A stretch of DNA of 64,000 bases from Mycolicibacterium chitae (lineage in GTDB: Bacteria > Actinomycetota > Actinomycetes > Mycobacteriales > Mycobacteriaceae): the NCBI RefSeq assembly GCF_900637205.1, contig NZ_LR134355.1, positions 1,922,001 through 1,986,000 on the forward strand. Direction: 5' to 3'. Each line of letters starts with the position of its first letter. Position 1 is the first letter of the stretch. Of the stretch, positions 9,662 through 19,506 are shown piece after piece. Position numbers and translations under genes: made by a program. Below the pieces are notes generated by a model. That model had not been told where the DNA came from. It did not search any database and saw only the letters and a list, made by a program, of their open reading frames with translations.

Positions 9662-10530
9662 CGGACCCGCCCCGCCCGCCGCGCCTCGATCAGGGTGCGC
9701 TGCTTGGGATCCAGCACGTCGCGCAGCCCGTCGCCGAGCAGATTGAACGCCAGCACGATGACGAAGATCGCCGCGCCGGGAAACACCGCCATCCACCACG
9801 CCATCGTGACGAAGCCCTGCGAATCGAAGATCATCCGGCCCAGCGACGGCTGCGGCGGCTGGATGCCGAGCCCCAGGAACGACAGCGCGGCCTCGGACAG
9901 CGTCGCGAACGCCAGCGACAGCGAGGTCTGCACGATCAGCGGTCCCGAAATGTTGGGCAGTACATGGTGTCCGAGGATGTATCCGTCGCCGGTGCCCATG
10001 GTCCGCGAGACCGCGACGTAGGGCTCGGTGCGCACACTGAGTGTGCTGGCCCGTGCGACCCGCGCGAAGATCGGCGTGAAGACGATGCCGATGGCCAGCG
10101 TGGTGGTGGTGACGCCAGGGCCCAGGATCGCCACGATCGCCAACGCCAGCAGCAGTACCGGGAAGGCGAACATCACGTCGACCACACGCATCAGCACCGC
10201 ATCCAGCCAGCCGCCGCGGTATCCGGCCAGCAGGCCGATCGCCACGCCGACGACGGCCGCGAACGTCACGCTGATCACCGCGATGCGCATCGAGGCCTGA
10301 ATGGCCACCAGCACCCGGGACAGCACGTCGCGGCCCAGCTCGTCGGTGCCGAACCAATGCGTCAGGCCCGGGCCCTGCAGCGCATTCGGCACGTCGATGT
10401 CGTTGATGCCGTACGGGGCCAGCCAGCCGGCGCCCACCACGATCACCGCGACGACGACGAGCACGCCGACGCTCAGCGCGGTGATGGGGTTGGTCAGCAG
10501 CAACTTCCACGGGGACACGCGTTGGTTCAT
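9658..10530 (-). CDS. ABC importer permease, DppC type
   Basis: 290 aa. An N-terminal transmembrane helix (about 20-42) is followed by a periplasmic loop with the typical GTDELGRDVLSR segment, then a BPD_transp_1 core of about five helices. The EAA-like cytoplasmic loop (ALSFLGLGIQPP region) contacts the ATPase. It is the second permease of the peptide/nickel-type importer. The start overlaps the preceding permease stop (ATGA at 10527-10530), and its own stop overlaps the ATPase start. Confidence 0.92.
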   Translation of the reverse strand: MNQRVSPWKLLLTNPITALSVGVLVVVAVIVVGAGWLAPYGINDIDVPNALQGPGLTHWFGTDELGRDVLSRVLVAIQASMRIAVISVTFAAVVGVAIGLLAGYRGGWLDAVLMRVVDVMFAFPVLLLALAIVAILGPGVTTTTLAIGIVFTPIFARVARASTLSVRTEPYVAVSRTMGTGDGYILGHHVLPNISGPLIVQTSLSLAFATLSEAALSFLGLGIQPPQPSLGRMIFDSQGFVTMAWWMAVFPGAAIFVIVLAFNLLGDGLRDVLDPKQRTLIEARRAGRVR

Positions 10531-11480
10531 GACAGCCGAATCCTCGGGTCCACCACCGCATACAACACGTCGACCAGGAGATTGATCAGCAGGAACAGCA
10601 CCGCGATCAGCAGCACCGCGCCCTGGATCAGCGGATAGTCGCGCGCCGAGACCGCGTTGAACACCAACCGGCCCAGACCCGGCCAGGCGAAGACCACCTC
10701 GACGACGATCACCCCGCCCAGGATGGTCGCCAGCTGGATCCCGGTGATGGTCAGGATGGGGACCAGTGCGTTGCGCATGATGTGCCGCCTCGTGACGACG
10801 GCGGGGGACAGGCCCTTGGACCGTGCCGTGCGCACGTAGCCCATCGCGGCGACCTCGAGGACCGCCGAACGCACGTAGCGCGTCAGGATGGCGCCGGCGA
10901 CCAGTCCCACCGTCAGGCCGGGCAGCACGATGTGCCGCAGCCAGCCCGCCGGGTCGTCGAACAGCGGCCGGTAACCGGAGGTGGGCAGCCAGCCCAGGGT
11001 CGTGGAGAACAGGCTGATCAGCAGGATGCCCATCCAGAAATCGGGCACCGACACCCCGAATTGGCTTGTCACCCGGATGATCCCGTCGCTGAGCCGGCCC
11101 TCCCGCAGCGCGGAGAACACCCCGAGCGGAATCGCGATGAGCAGCGCGATGACGATGCCGACCAGGCCCAGCGAGACCGTGGCCGGCAGCCGCTCGAGCA
11201 GTGTCACCGTCACCGGATCGCCGTTGCGGAAACTCACGCCCAGGTCGCCGCGCAGCGCCGAGCCGACGTAGCCGAAGAACTGTTGCAGCAGTGGCCGATC
11301 CAGCCCGCTGGCGGTGCGCAAGGCCTCGTAGGCCTCCGGGGTGTAGCGGGTGCCCAGCGCGATGCGGACCGGGTCGCCGGGAACCAGATGCACCAGCGCG
11401 AACACTAGGACCAGGACGCCCAACAGGACCACCAGCGAATACAGCACCCGCCGGGTCAGAAACCTCAGCAGCGGCGTCAC
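10527..11480 (-). CDS. ABC importer permease, DppB type
   Basis: 317 aa. An N-terminal helix (FLTRRVLYSLVVLLGV) and the HLVPGDP motif are characteristic of the DppB/OppB family. The permease core follows, with the RYVRSAVLEV and YVRTARSKGL loop that contacts the ATPase. The start is the GTG at 11480, which overlaps the stop of the substrate-binding protein gene (GTGA). The reading frame is open far upstream, but that part is the out-of-frame shadow of the binding-protein gene. Confidence 0.92.
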   Translation of the reverse strand: MTPLLRFLTRRVLYSLVVLLGVLVLVFALVHLVPGDPVRIALGTRYTPEAYEALRTASGLDRPLLQQFFGYVGSALRGDLGVSFRNGDPVTVTLLERLPATVSLGLVGIVIALLIAIPLGVFSALREGRLSDGIIRVTSQFGVSVPDFWMGILLISLFSTTLGWLPTSGYRPLFDDPAGWLRHIVLPGLTVGLVAGAILTRYVRSAVLEVAAMGYVRTARSKGLSPAVVTRRHIMRNALVPILTITGIQLATILGGVIVVEVVFAWPGLGRLVFNAVSARDYPLIQGAVLLIAVLFLLINLLVDVLYAVVDPRIRLS

Positions 11481-13000
11481 GTGTCCCCGAATCGGGCCGT
11501 GCGGAACCGGATCGCGCCGTCGCGGCGGGCCTCGTAGCCGCTCAGTTCGGGATTCCAGGCCTGGATGACCGACGGGTTGTACAAGAAGATGTAGCTGACC
11601 TCGTCGGCGATCCGGGTGGCCGCCCGCGCGTAGATCTCCCGGCGGGCCTGCGGGTCGGTCTCCACCCGGCCGGCGTCCAGCAGTCGGTCCACCTCGGGAT
11701 CGGAGAACTTCTGCGCGTTGCTCGTGCCGTCGGTGTGGTGCTGGGCGTAGTAGAAGTCGTCGGGGTCGATGTTGCCCAGCCAGCCCATCATCAGCATGTC
11801 GAAGTTGCCGCGGTTCTGCTCGTCGAGCCAGGTGGCGAAGTCCACGGTCCGGATCCGGACGGTGAAGCCCAGCGGGGCCAGGTTGGCGGCGATGATCTGC
11901 GCGGCGGTGATGGTCTCCGGATACTCGTTGGTGACCAGCATGTCCAACTCGCCGGGCTGGGTCCCCGCCTCCTGCAACAGCTTCCGGGACTCGTCGAGGT
12001 CGAAGCGGTACCGGTCGTACGGCGTGTGCCAGGGATTGCCCTCCGGGATCGCCAGCTGGTTGGCGGCCGCGGTGCCGTAGCTGGTGGCGGTGAGGATCGA
12101 GGGCCGGTCGATGCCGTAGGCGATGGCCCGCCGCACGCGCACGTCGTTCCAGGGTTCGCGGGCCTGATTCGGCGCCAGATACCAGTAGTCGTTGCTGGGG
12201 GTGACCTCGAGCCGGATCGAATCGTCGCCGCGCAGCTGCTCGACCCGCTGAGTGGGAACCGAGTCGGTCCAATCGATTTCGCCGGCCTGCAGCGCCGACA
12301 GCGCGGTGGAGGGCTCGGAGATGAAGCGGTAGGTGACGCCGGTGATCTGCGGGGCGCCGCCCCAATAGTCGGGGTTGGCGCTCAGGGTGATGGAGTCGCC
12401 ACTCTTGGCGCCCGCGAACGCGAACGGCCCGGTGCCGACGGGATGGGTGGCGATGGCACCGCTTTCGACGTTCTCGCGCTGCACGATCGCCATCCCCTTG
12501 AAGCCGCCGAGGTTGGTCAGCAGGTTGGGGGTCGGTCGGCTCAGGTTGATCACCACGGTGGCGGGGTCGGGGGCCGACACCTCGGTGACGGCGCTGAACT
12601 TGTCGACGTTGGCCAGCTTCTCGTCGATGATGCGGCGGTAGGAGTACACGACGTCCTCGGCGGTCAACGGTCGTCCATCGTGGAACCGCACCCCGGGGCG
12701 CAGGTGGAACGTCCAGCTCAGCTGGTCCGGTGCGGTCTCCCAGGACTGCGCGAGCGCCGGTTGCATCCGCAACTGTGCGTCGGGTTCGACGAGGGTGTCG
12801 AAGACATTCTCGAGCACCTCGAACGAGAAGTACGCGGTCGTCTTGTGCGGGTCGAGTTGGTCGGGTTCGCCGGCGATCCCGGCGATGAGGTTGCTCGACG
12901 CACCGCCGCCGAGGTCCACGCGGTTCCCGGTGGCGCACGAGGTCAAGAGCAGGATCAGAGCAGCGCAGAGCGCGACCGCTCGTCGCCCCATCCTCATCAC
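11477..13000 (-). CDS. Peptide/nickel-type ABC transporter substrate-binding lipoprotein (SBP family 5)
   Basis: 507 aa. A signal peptide ends in a lipobox (LLLTSC, Cys22), so it is a membrane-anchored lipoprotein. The mature part has family 5 features: EPDQLDPHKT near the N-terminus, the RPGVRFHDGRPLTAEDVVYSY motif region, and a GTGPF segment. It captures an oligopeptide or another solute and delivers it to the permeases. It is the first gene of a coupled run (binding protein, DppB, DppC, fused ATPase, then the SDR). M. tuberculosis has comparable Dpp and Opp operons with a fused ATPase; which one this matches cannot be settled by eye. Confidence 0.9.
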   Translation of the reverse strand: MMRMGRRAVALCAALILLLTSCATGNRVDLGGGASSNLIAGIAGEPDQLDPHKTTAYFSFEVLENVFDTLVEPDAQLRMQPALAQSWETAPDQLSWTFHLRPGVRFHDGRPLTAEDVVYSYRRIIDEKLANVDKFSAVTEVSAPDPATVVINLSRPTPNLLTNLGGFKGMAIVQRENVESGAIATHPVGTGPFAFAGAKSGDSITLSANPDYWGGAPQITGVTYRFISEPSTALSALQAGEIDWTDSVPTQRVEQLRGDDSIRLEVTPSNDYWYLAPNQAREPWNDVRVRRAIAYGIDRPSILTATSYGTAAANQLAIPEGNPWHTPYDRYRFDLDESRKLLQEAGTQPGELDMLVTNEYPETITAAQIIAANLAPLGFTVRIRTVDFATWLDEQNRGNFDMLMMGWLGNIDPDDFYYAQHHTDGTSNAQKFSDPEVDRLLDAGRVETDPQARREIYARAATRIADEVSYIFLYNPSVIQAWNPELSGYEARRDGAIRFRTARFGDT

Positions 13001-13062
13001 CCGGCCTTATCGGGTCGCTTTCTCGGCTGCCCGAACAAGCCTGTACCCGGGGCGCGGAAGAA

Positions 13063-14463
13063 TCAACCCGCCTCGCGGTCGGCGGGTTCGGACTTGTCGT
13101 CCGACTCGGGCGCGGACCGATCCTCGGACTGCTCGGATGCGGTGGCGCGCTCGGTCTCGCGTTTGGCTGCGCGCTCGGCCTTACGTTCGGCTCGCTGTTC
13201 CGCCGTGGCGCCGATCTTCGGGGCCAGGTCGCGCAGGGCCTTGCGCAGCTTGGCCCCGGGTGCCTTGCGGGCGGCGGGCGTCTCCGCGGTCTCGCCGCCG
13301 CCGCCGGCTCCGGCACCGGCGTCATCGTCGGCGGTCAGGGTCGTCGCCGCCTGCTGTGCCTCGCTGCGCTCGCCGAGGTCCGGCGCCGCCAAGGAATCCG
13401 GTGCCTGGTCCGCGGTGGCGGCGGGCGCGGGGGAAATCCCGGCCGAGGCAAGGCCTTTCGCGACGCCGGCCGCGGTGGCGTCGGCCAGGTCACGGGTCAG
13501 CTCGACCGGGTCGATCTTCGGGAGCAGCTGCGCGCGGGTCGGGGTGCTGTAATCGGTTCGGTCGTAACCGGTTTCCACCAGCACCCGCAGCGGCTCGTTG
13601 AGGGCGACCAGGATCGGTTCGGGCACGATGCCACCGAACGGGCGCAGCAGCGGCAGCCGATCGGTGGGGATCAGGTAGTAGGTGGTGTTGCCGTGCTGCT
13701 GGTAGTAGTCGGGGTCGTCGGTGGGAATCGCGGCGAGTTGCGCTTCCAGATCTTCGACCCGCTGCGTCGGACCGTGCAGATAGACGATGCCCAGCACCGC
13801 GTTCGCGGTGGCCAACAGGTTCAGCGGATAGGTGGGGAAGTCCGACCAACCGCTGTACTGGCGGGCGATGTCGAGGGTCAGATCCCCGTTGTCGGGGGTG
13901 GCCCCGCTGAACGTGACATCCAAAATCGGGATCTTCAGCCCGGCGAAGCGCGACAGGACACCGCCGTTGGCGCGGTTGGGATTCTCCACGAGGACGAACG
14001 TCGCGCCGGTGTTCGCATGCTCGCCCTTGTACTTCGAGGCCGCCACCGCACCTTGGGAGAACGCGAAGACCACGTCACCGTCGCCGATTTGCTCATCGGC
14101 CAGCAGCGCGGCGCCCTGGGACACCGACGCATCCCACTTCAGGTCGTCGAGTCCGCCGTGTGACACCGGCCAGAAACCGGCGTTGTAGTCGATCTTGGTG
14201 GGGGGACCGCTGGGCGGCACCGTCGCGGTGCCGGCGAACACCCGCCCCATGAAGGCGGTGAACTCGGCGTCGGTCGGCTCGTCGCCGATGTTGGTGCCGC
14301 GCAGGTAGTACGTCTGCGCCAGCAACTGCGGGCTCGCCACCAGCGTCGGCGTCAGCCCGACGACCGTCGCGGCGACGCCGGCCGCGGCCACCGTGGCCGC
14401 GGTGCCGCCCGCCGACCAACGACGGCTGCGCTGAGCGCGATGCCGACCACACGATTTCCCCAC
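13063..14463 (-). CDS. PE-PPE domain (serine alpha/beta-hydrolase) protein
   Basis: About 466 aa from GTG 14463, which has a GGGGG sequence six bases upstream; a TTG at 14514 would add 17 residues. A hydrophobic N-terminal segment (AATVAAAGVAATVVGL) suggests export. The catalytic region has the PE-PPE-domain serine motif AFSQGA, the WPVSHGG segment upstream and the YLIPTDRLPLLRPF region near the end. These resemble the C-terminal esterase/lipase domain of some PE and PPE proteins, but no PE or PPE N-terminus is present. The last 130 residues are low-complexity and charged (many Ala, Glu, Arg) with possible coiled-coil character. A cell-envelope esterase or acyltransferase role is likely; the substrate is unknown. 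Confidence 0.85.
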   Translation of the reverse strand: MGKSCGRHRAQRSRRWSAGGTAATVAAAGVAATVVGLTPTLVASPQLLAQTYYLRGTNIGDEPTDAEFTAFMGRVFAGTATVPPSGPPTKIDYNAGFWPVSHGGLDDLKWDASVSQGAALLADEQIGDGDVVFAFSQGAVAASKYKGEHANTGATFVLVENPNRANGGVLSRFAGLKIPILDVTFSGATPDNGDLTLDIARQYSGWSDFPTYPLNLLATANAVLGIVYLHGPTQRVEDLEAQLAAIPTDDPDYYQQHGNTTYYLIPTDRLPLLRPFGGIVPEPILVALNEPLRVLVETGYDRTDYSTPTRAQLLPKIDPVELTRDLADATAAGVAKGLASAGISPAPAATADQAPDSLAAPDLGERSEAQQAATTLTADDDAGAGAGGGGETAETPAARKAPGAKLRKALRDLAPKIGATAEQRAERKAERAAKRETERATASEQSEDRSAPESDDKSEPADREAG

Positions 14464-14556
14464 CCGAAACCCCCAGAAGTGCACAAAGCGAATGCGCCGA
14501 ATCCTACGGCACAATTTGCTGAGTCCACACCGGGATCGCCTGATTGCCGTGGGGGC

Positions 14557-16272
14557 TCAGCCGCCGCACACCACCCGGGGGATCGGGTCGTAGACCACCG
14601 TGCGGGGCTCGGTGCGGGTCTGTCCGGTGGTGATGTCGCGCAGTGTGCGGGTGTCGGTGATGGTGAATCCCGGCCCGCCGTTGCTGGCGCTGCACGCCTC
14701 GCCGGCGGGGATCCGCACGGTCCGCGGGCTCGTCGGACGGCTGCGGTCACTCTGCGACGACGTCACCTCGTAGCGCTTGATGCCGACCAGGCGCACCGTG
14801 ATGGAGCTCGAGGTCCACTGGGTCTGGATCTGCACCGACGTGGGACCGTCGTTGCGGAACTTCACGTCGAGCACGTCGCCGAACACCGTCGCCTCCCGGC
14901 CGGCGGGGTAGCGGCTGATGTAGTAGCTGTGCTCGTGGTGCTCGATGTCCTCCATGCCGGCGAAGTACGAGGCGTTGTACAGCGTGGTGGCCAATTGGGA
15001 GACCCCGCCGCCGACCCCGCGCGCGGGCCTGCCGTTCTGGATGATGCCGGCCTCGACGTAGCCGGCGGCCAACGTGCGCGGATTGGTTGCGTCGTTGAGG
15101 CTGAACGTTTCTCCCGGCCGGACCACGATGCCGTCGATCTGCTGGGCGGCGCGGCGGATGTTGCGACCGGAGTCCCCGGAGAAGCCGCTGGTCTCGAACT
15201 CGCCGATGACCTCGATGGGGCCGAGCGCCTCGAGTTCCGCGAAGGTGAACGTGGCCGGCTCGTCGACGTACTCGGCGGTGATCTCGCGGTCGTCGGTGCT
15301 GGTGAGCATCGAGAGCAGATCGGTCAGGGTGGCGTCGTAGTCGACGGTGCGGCCCGCCTGCTCGCGCGCCTTGACCGGCGGGCTGGCCGCGAAGTCGATG
15401 TCGGCGTCGCGGCGCGGGACCTCCGACTCTGCCAGCTGCGGGCGCAACTCCTCGACAATCACGTTCTCGTCGATCTCCGGCACCAGGCGGCCGTCCTCGG
15501 TGCGGAAGGTCAGCGCTTCGGCGATGACGTCCTCGGAGATGACGGCCCGGGTGTCGTCGTCGCCGTCGACGGTGACCGGCCCCGACACCGCCGGGATGGC
15601 GACGTCGTTGAGGGCGGACTCGATCTCGGCGCTGGTCGTGCGCGCGGGGCGTTCCACCATCGGCAGGTCCACGGTGTCGCCGGTCGCCCAGTCCCGGGTG
15701 AACACCTCGGCGGCGGCCGGGACGTCGAGTCGGCGGCCGGGTTGCGGCTGCGCGGCCTCGGGTTCGCCGTCGACGAATCGCACGGAGCCCTCGACGGGAT
15801 CCTCGGCGACGGTGTCCCCGAGGTTTTCGAGGGCCTCGGTCAGGGCGGCTGCGTCCACCGACGAGACGACGTCGATCGGGGTCTCGGCAAAGAGCGAGGT
15901 GAATCGGGTGAAGGGATTCAACGGTTGCGGGCCCGCCTGCGCGACGGTGGCGGGGGCGTCGAGGGTCAGGTCGATCGACCGCGGGTCCACCTCGGCCTCG
16001 GCGGTCCCCAGGGTCACGGGCACCGGCTCCTCGGCGCGCGGGCCGACGACCTCGGTGAGCCGCTGCTCGGCGGCCACCGGGGTCAGTCCGCCGAGCTCAA
16101 CGCCGGCGGCGGTGACCCCGCGGGACACCTTTCCCGAGGTCAACATCACATCGGCGAAATACAGCGACGCCACCAGGACGAGGGGGAAGCTGACGGTCAA
16201 ATAGAGCCGACGGCGCCGGCGCCCTCTGACACCAGGGCCCTTGGGGGCGCCTATCGCCAGCATGCTGGACAC
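14557..16272 (-). CDS. VanW-family membrane-anchored cell-wall protein
   Basis: 571 aa. An Arg-rich N-terminus and one transmembrane helix (about 24-42) are followed by an extracytoplasmic region with two YoaR-like putative peptidoglycan-binding domains. A VanW domain follows near the C-terminus (GVGGGVSQLATTLYNA, then HHEHSYYISRYPAGREATV in two adjoining segments). VanW was first seen in vancomycin-resistance clusters but its biochemical function is unknown. The protein probably sits in the inner membrane facing the wall. It is divergent from the Hsp70-like membrane protein with about 150 bp between, which may hold shared promoters. Confidence 0.88.
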   Translation of the reverse strand: MSSMLAIGAPKGPGVRGRRRRRLYLTVSFPLVLVASLYFADVMLTSGKVSRGVTAAGVELGGLTPVAAEQRLTEVVGPRAEEPVPVTLGTAEAEVDPRSIDLTLDAPATVAQAGPQPLNPFTRFTSLFAETPIDVVSSVDAAALTEALENLGDTVAEDPVEGSVRFVDGEPEAAQPQPGRRLDVPAAAEVFTRDWATGDTVDLPMVERPARTTSAEIESALNDVAIPAVSGPVTVDGDDDTRAVISEDVIAEALTFRTEDGRLVPEIDENVIVEELRPQLAESEVPRRDADIDFAASPPVKAREQAGRTVDYDATLTDLLSMLTSTDDREITAEYVDEPATFTFAELEALGPIEVIGEFETSGFSGDSGRNIRRAAQQIDGIVVRPGETFSLNDATNPRTLAAGYVEAGIIQNGRPARGVGGGVSQLATTLYNASYFAGMEDIEHHEHSYYISRYPAGREATVFGDVLDVKFRNDGPTSVQIQTQWTSSSITVRLVGIKRYEVTSSQSDRSRPTSPRTVRIPAGEACSASNGGPGFTITDTRTLRDITTGQTRTEPRTVVYDPIPRVVCGG

Positions 16273-16421
16273 CTCGACATCCTCGGGCCGAGGTTGCCCG
16301 CAGCCGGTTTGACTTCACATTCTATGGAGTGGGCAACGAACGGGGCGGCCGAAGGATTCCCCGACGTAACGGTCCGGGGCCCGGAACCGAGATTCCCAAT
16401 GAGGAATCGCGGGATGGAGAC

Positions 16422-18242
16422 ATGAGGGACGCAACACGGCCGGCGCTCGGACTGTCGGTCGGCACCACGGCCTTGGCGGCCGTGACATCGGACAACGCGG
16501 TGCGCAAGGCGCCGGTCCTGACGGCCGGGGGCGGCACGATCACGGACTTCGTCGACCGGGTGGGGGACCCGGTGGGCCTGCTGGCCGCCGACGGGACCAG
16601 TCACCGCGCGGAGCGGGTGCTCGCCGAGGCGCTGCGGCAGACGGCCTACGAGGCCACCCGCGGTCGAGAACTTCCGCAACTGGCGGCGGTCGCCGTCCCC
16701 GCGCACTGGCGTCCCGCGGCGGTGCAGGCGCTGACCTCGGCGCTGGCCCGGGTGCCGGAGTGGCGAGGACGGCCCCCGGCGGTGCTCTCCGAGGTATCGG
16801 CCGTGGTCACCGCCCTGCAGAACGACCCCGGTCTGCCGACCCGCGGCGTCATCGCCGTGTGCGACTTCGGGGGCGGCGGGACCAGCATCACCCTGGTCGA
16901 CGCCGACCGGGGCTATGCGCCGGTGGGGCCGACGGTCCGGCATCCCGACTTCTCCGGTGATCTGGTGGATCAGGCCCTGCTCACCCACGTCATCGGCGAA
17001 CTCGCCGGCGCGGGCTCGGTGGATCTCAACAGCACCTCGGCGATCGGCTCGCTGTGGCGGCTGCGCGCGCAGTGCCGCGGCGCCAAGGAGCGACTCTCGG
17101 CCGCGGCCGTGACGTCGATGCCGGTGGAACTGCCCGAGTTTCGGGACGAGGTCCGCCTGACCCGCCCCGAGCTGGATGCCGTGCTGCGGGAGCCGCTGGC
17201 CGGCCTGGTCGATGTCCTCGACGACACGTTGTCCCGCAACGGTATTCCTCCCGCGGCGCTGAGTGCGGTGGCCTCGGTGGGCGGAGCGGCCGCCATGGCC
17301 GCCGTCACCACCACGCTCTCGGATCACCTGCGGGTGCCGGTGATCACCGCGCCGCGCCCGGCGCTGATCGCGGCCACCGGTTCGGCGTTGCGCGCGCTGC
17401 GCGGCCCCGCCGACGACACCGCGACGAAGGTGGCGCTGCCGGCGCCCGCCCCGGTCGCCGTGGCCCCGGCCCTCGAGCCTGCCGCGCTGGCCTGGTCGGA
17501 GGCCCAGGAGCCGGAGGCCGAGGAAGAGTTCGCGGGCCTCGAGCTCTACGACCAGTCGCCAGACACCGGGTTGTCGAGTGCGCGCCCGGCGGTGGCCTTC
17601 GCGGCCGAGGACGCCGCCGTGGAACCCGCGCTGCGCTGGTATCGGCGACCGTTGGCGACGATGGCCGCGGCGAGCGTGGTGCTGATCGGCGCAGTCAGCG
17701 CCCTCGGCGTGGTGCTGGTCAACGACAGTGGGGCCGTGCAGGTTTCGGAACCGACCCCGAGTATCAGCACCGCACCCGAACCTGCACCGGTGGCCGCGCA
17801 GCCGCCGGCCGAACCGCCCCCGCCCGCGTCGCCGCCACCCGCGGTGCAGCGACCGGTGGTCGCGGCGACCCCCGCGCCGGTGACCCGCACCCGGGTGGTG
17901 CAACAACAGGCACCCACACCGCGGCCCGCCGAGCCGGCCCCGCCCGCGACGTCGACGGTCACCGAGACCGTGACGCCACCGCCCCCGCCGTCCTCGGAGG
18001 CGCCCGCACCGGAGCCGCCGCCGGCCGAATCGCCCGCACCGGAACCTGATCCGCCGGCCCAGCAGCCTGCGCCCGAACCGGACCCACCCGCCGAGCAACC
18101 ACCCGTCGAGGAACCGGCACCGTCGGAGCCGGCCCCCGACTCGCCGGTGCCGACGCACCCGCAATGGATTCCCACCCTGCCTCCGATCCCGACCATTCCC
18201 GGTCTGCCGCAATTGATTCCGCAGCCCCCGGCCGGAGGCTGA
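16422..18242 (+). CDS. Hsp70/actin-like membrane protein with long Pro-rich extracytoplasmic tail
   Basis: 606 aa. The N-terminal 330 residues look like a degenerate Hsp70/actin ATPase: the phosphate-2 motif CDFGGGGTS (Asp148) and the adenosine-type motif ASVGGAAAM (about 284-292). A single transmembrane helix at about 411-433 follows. The final 165 residues are Pro/Ala/Glu-rich and would lie outside the membrane. No Hsp70 substrate-binding domain is present, so this is not DnaK. An actin-like ATPase joined across the membrane to a wall-spanning tail suggests a structural or sensing role at the envelope. The start is ATG 16422, with GGAGA upstream; the open frame reaches 16329 but that part is less likely coding. 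Confidence 0.8.
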   Translation: MRDATRPALGLSVGTTALAAVTSDNAVRKAPVLTAGGGTITDFVDRVGDPVGLLAADGTSHRAERVLAEALRQTAYEATRGRELPQLAAVAVPAHWRPAAVQALTSALARVPEWRGRPPAVLSEVSAVVTALQNDPGLPTRGVIAVCDFGGGGTSITLVDADRGYAPVGPTVRHPDFSGDLVDQALLTHVIGELAGAGSVDLNSTSAIGSLWRLRAQCRGAKERLSAAAVTSMPVELPEFRDEVRLTRPELDAVLREPLAGLVDVLDDTLSRNGIPPAALSAVASVGGAAAMAAVTTTLSDHLRVPVITAPRPALIAATGSALRALRGPADDTATKVALPAPAPVAVAPALEPAALAWSEAQEPEAEEEFAGLELYDQSPDTGLSSARPAVAFAAEDAAVEPALRWYRRPLATMAAASVVLIGAVSALGVVLVNDSGAVQVSEPTPSISTAPEPAPVAAQPPAEPPPPASPPPAVQRPVVAATPAPVTRTRVVQQQAPTPRPAEPAPPATSTVTETVTPPPPPSSEAPAPEPPPAESPAPEPDPPAQQPAPEPDPPAEQPPVEEPAPSEPAPDSPVPTHPQWIPTLPPIPTIPGLPQLIPQPPAGG

Positions 18243-18412
18243 TCGCGGTTCGCCGCTGTCCACCCGGCCCTCGATCGAAACCCGTTACGTCGTGTTGACA
18301 GTTGTGCACAGCAAGGGGCGGGCACGCCGGGCGCCCTGTGGATAGCCGTCACCCGGAGGTGACGGCATTTGATCGAGAGGCCGTCCGGAGCCGGCCTCAC
18401 CCGACGTCGGGG

Positions 18413-19504
18413 CTAATCCCGCGTCCGCGGATGTTTGCGCAGCACCACCTTGGCCAACGGCATCGGGGTCCGCGCGGGCGCGGCGGCGACCTGGGTGGCG
18501 ATGCTGCGTTCGAGCCGGTCGCACAGTTCGGTTGCCCGCGGGTCGTCGTGGCCGCCGCTCAGCGCCGCGGTCAGGCAGCCGAACACCGAGGCGCGCAGGA
18601 ACGAAGCCCATTTCGCGCCAAGGGCATTCGCGTCGTTGTCCACCGTGAACTGCTGGAAGTACCGGTCCTCGGCATCGAAGACCTCCACCTGCTCGATCGA
18701 CAGACCCTCGAACCGATCCTTCGGGGCGAACGGCGCGGCGAAATCCTTTTCGCCGCGCCCGACGATCGGGATCGCCATCGCCCGGAGCTCCTCGGCGCTG
18801 ATCAGTCCGCTGCCCACCAGTTGGGTGAGCGCGCCGTAGAGGATGTCGACCAGGGGCAGCAGGCCCGGTCTACCGGCCTCGTCGACCCCCATGGTCAGCA
18901 CCACCAGTCGGCCGTCACCGACCAGTTCGCGACCGCGGAACGCGATGAACTCCTGCCAGTCCTGCGCGGCTTGGCGCTCGCAGGCGGCGCGGGTGCGGTC
19001 ATCGTCGCTGAGGGCGGGCAGGATGTGATCAGGAACGGGCACCGGGGTTTTCGAGAGCCAGTGTATGGCCCACGACGACCAGCCCAGCGACACGCTCTGC
19101 GACGGCAACAGCTGCTGATAGAAGGACCGTCCCACCGCCGAGCAGAACACCGCGGCGTCCTTGTACAGATAACTGTCCGGGTCGTCGGTCAGGGTCTGGA
19201 ACAGCGCGGTGAAGTCGTTGTCGGGAACATCGGTGTGCGCCACCAGGATGGGATGTTCCTTGCGGGTCCGGCGCCGCAGCGCGGTGATGGCGGCGGCCAC
19301 CGGCAGCAGCGCGTTGTGCCCGGTGGACGCGCCGTAGTCGGCGATCACGATGGGCTGCGGGTACCGCGGGATCGGCACCGCGCCGGCCGCATCGACGAAA
19401 AGTTCGATGGCGGACTGCAATCCGGCGGCCTGCAGCCGAGCCGCCGCGGTGTAGTTGGGGCTGTCCGGCGACTCCGGTCGAACTACGATGCTCGACTCGC
19501 GCAC
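18413..19504 (-). CDS. SABATH-type S-adenosylmethionine-dependent carboxyl methyltransferase
   Basis: 363 aa from GTG 19504, with GAGG seven bases upstream. The SAM-binding motif IVIADYGASTGHN and later segments (LYKDAAVFCSAVGRSFY, SLGWSSWAIHWLS) match the SABATH family. That family is best known in plants, where it methylates the carboxyl group of salicylate, jasmonate or indole-acetate. Homologues occur in actinobacteria, with unknown substrates. The gene starts two bases after the LapA-like gene stops, so the two are probably one transcript. The long frame extending to 19804 is a shadow of that upstream gene. Confidence 0.82.
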   Translation of the reverse strand: MRESSIVVRPESPDSPNYTAAARLQAAGLQSAIELFVDAAGAVPIPRYPQPIVIADYGASTGHNALLPVAAAITALRRRTRKEHPILVAHTDVPDNDFTALFQTLTDDPDSYLYKDAAVFCSAVGRSFYQQLLPSQSVSLGWSSWAIHWLSKTPVPVPDHILPALSDDDRTRAACERQAAQDWQEFIAFRGRELVGDGRLVVLTMGVDEAGRPGLLPLVDILYGALTQLVGSGLISAEELRAMAIPIVGRGEKDFAAPFAPKDRFEGLSIEQVEVFDAEDRYFQQFTVDNDANALGAKWASFLRASVFGCLTAALSGGHDDPRATELCDRLERSIATQVAAAPARTPMPLAKVVLRKHPRTRD

Positions 19505-19506
19505 GG

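Noticed and set aside
10527..13325. 932-aa continuous minus-strand frame
   Set aside because: Only the last 317 residues (DppB permease) are real. The first part is the out-of-frame shadow of the substrate-binding gene and beyond.
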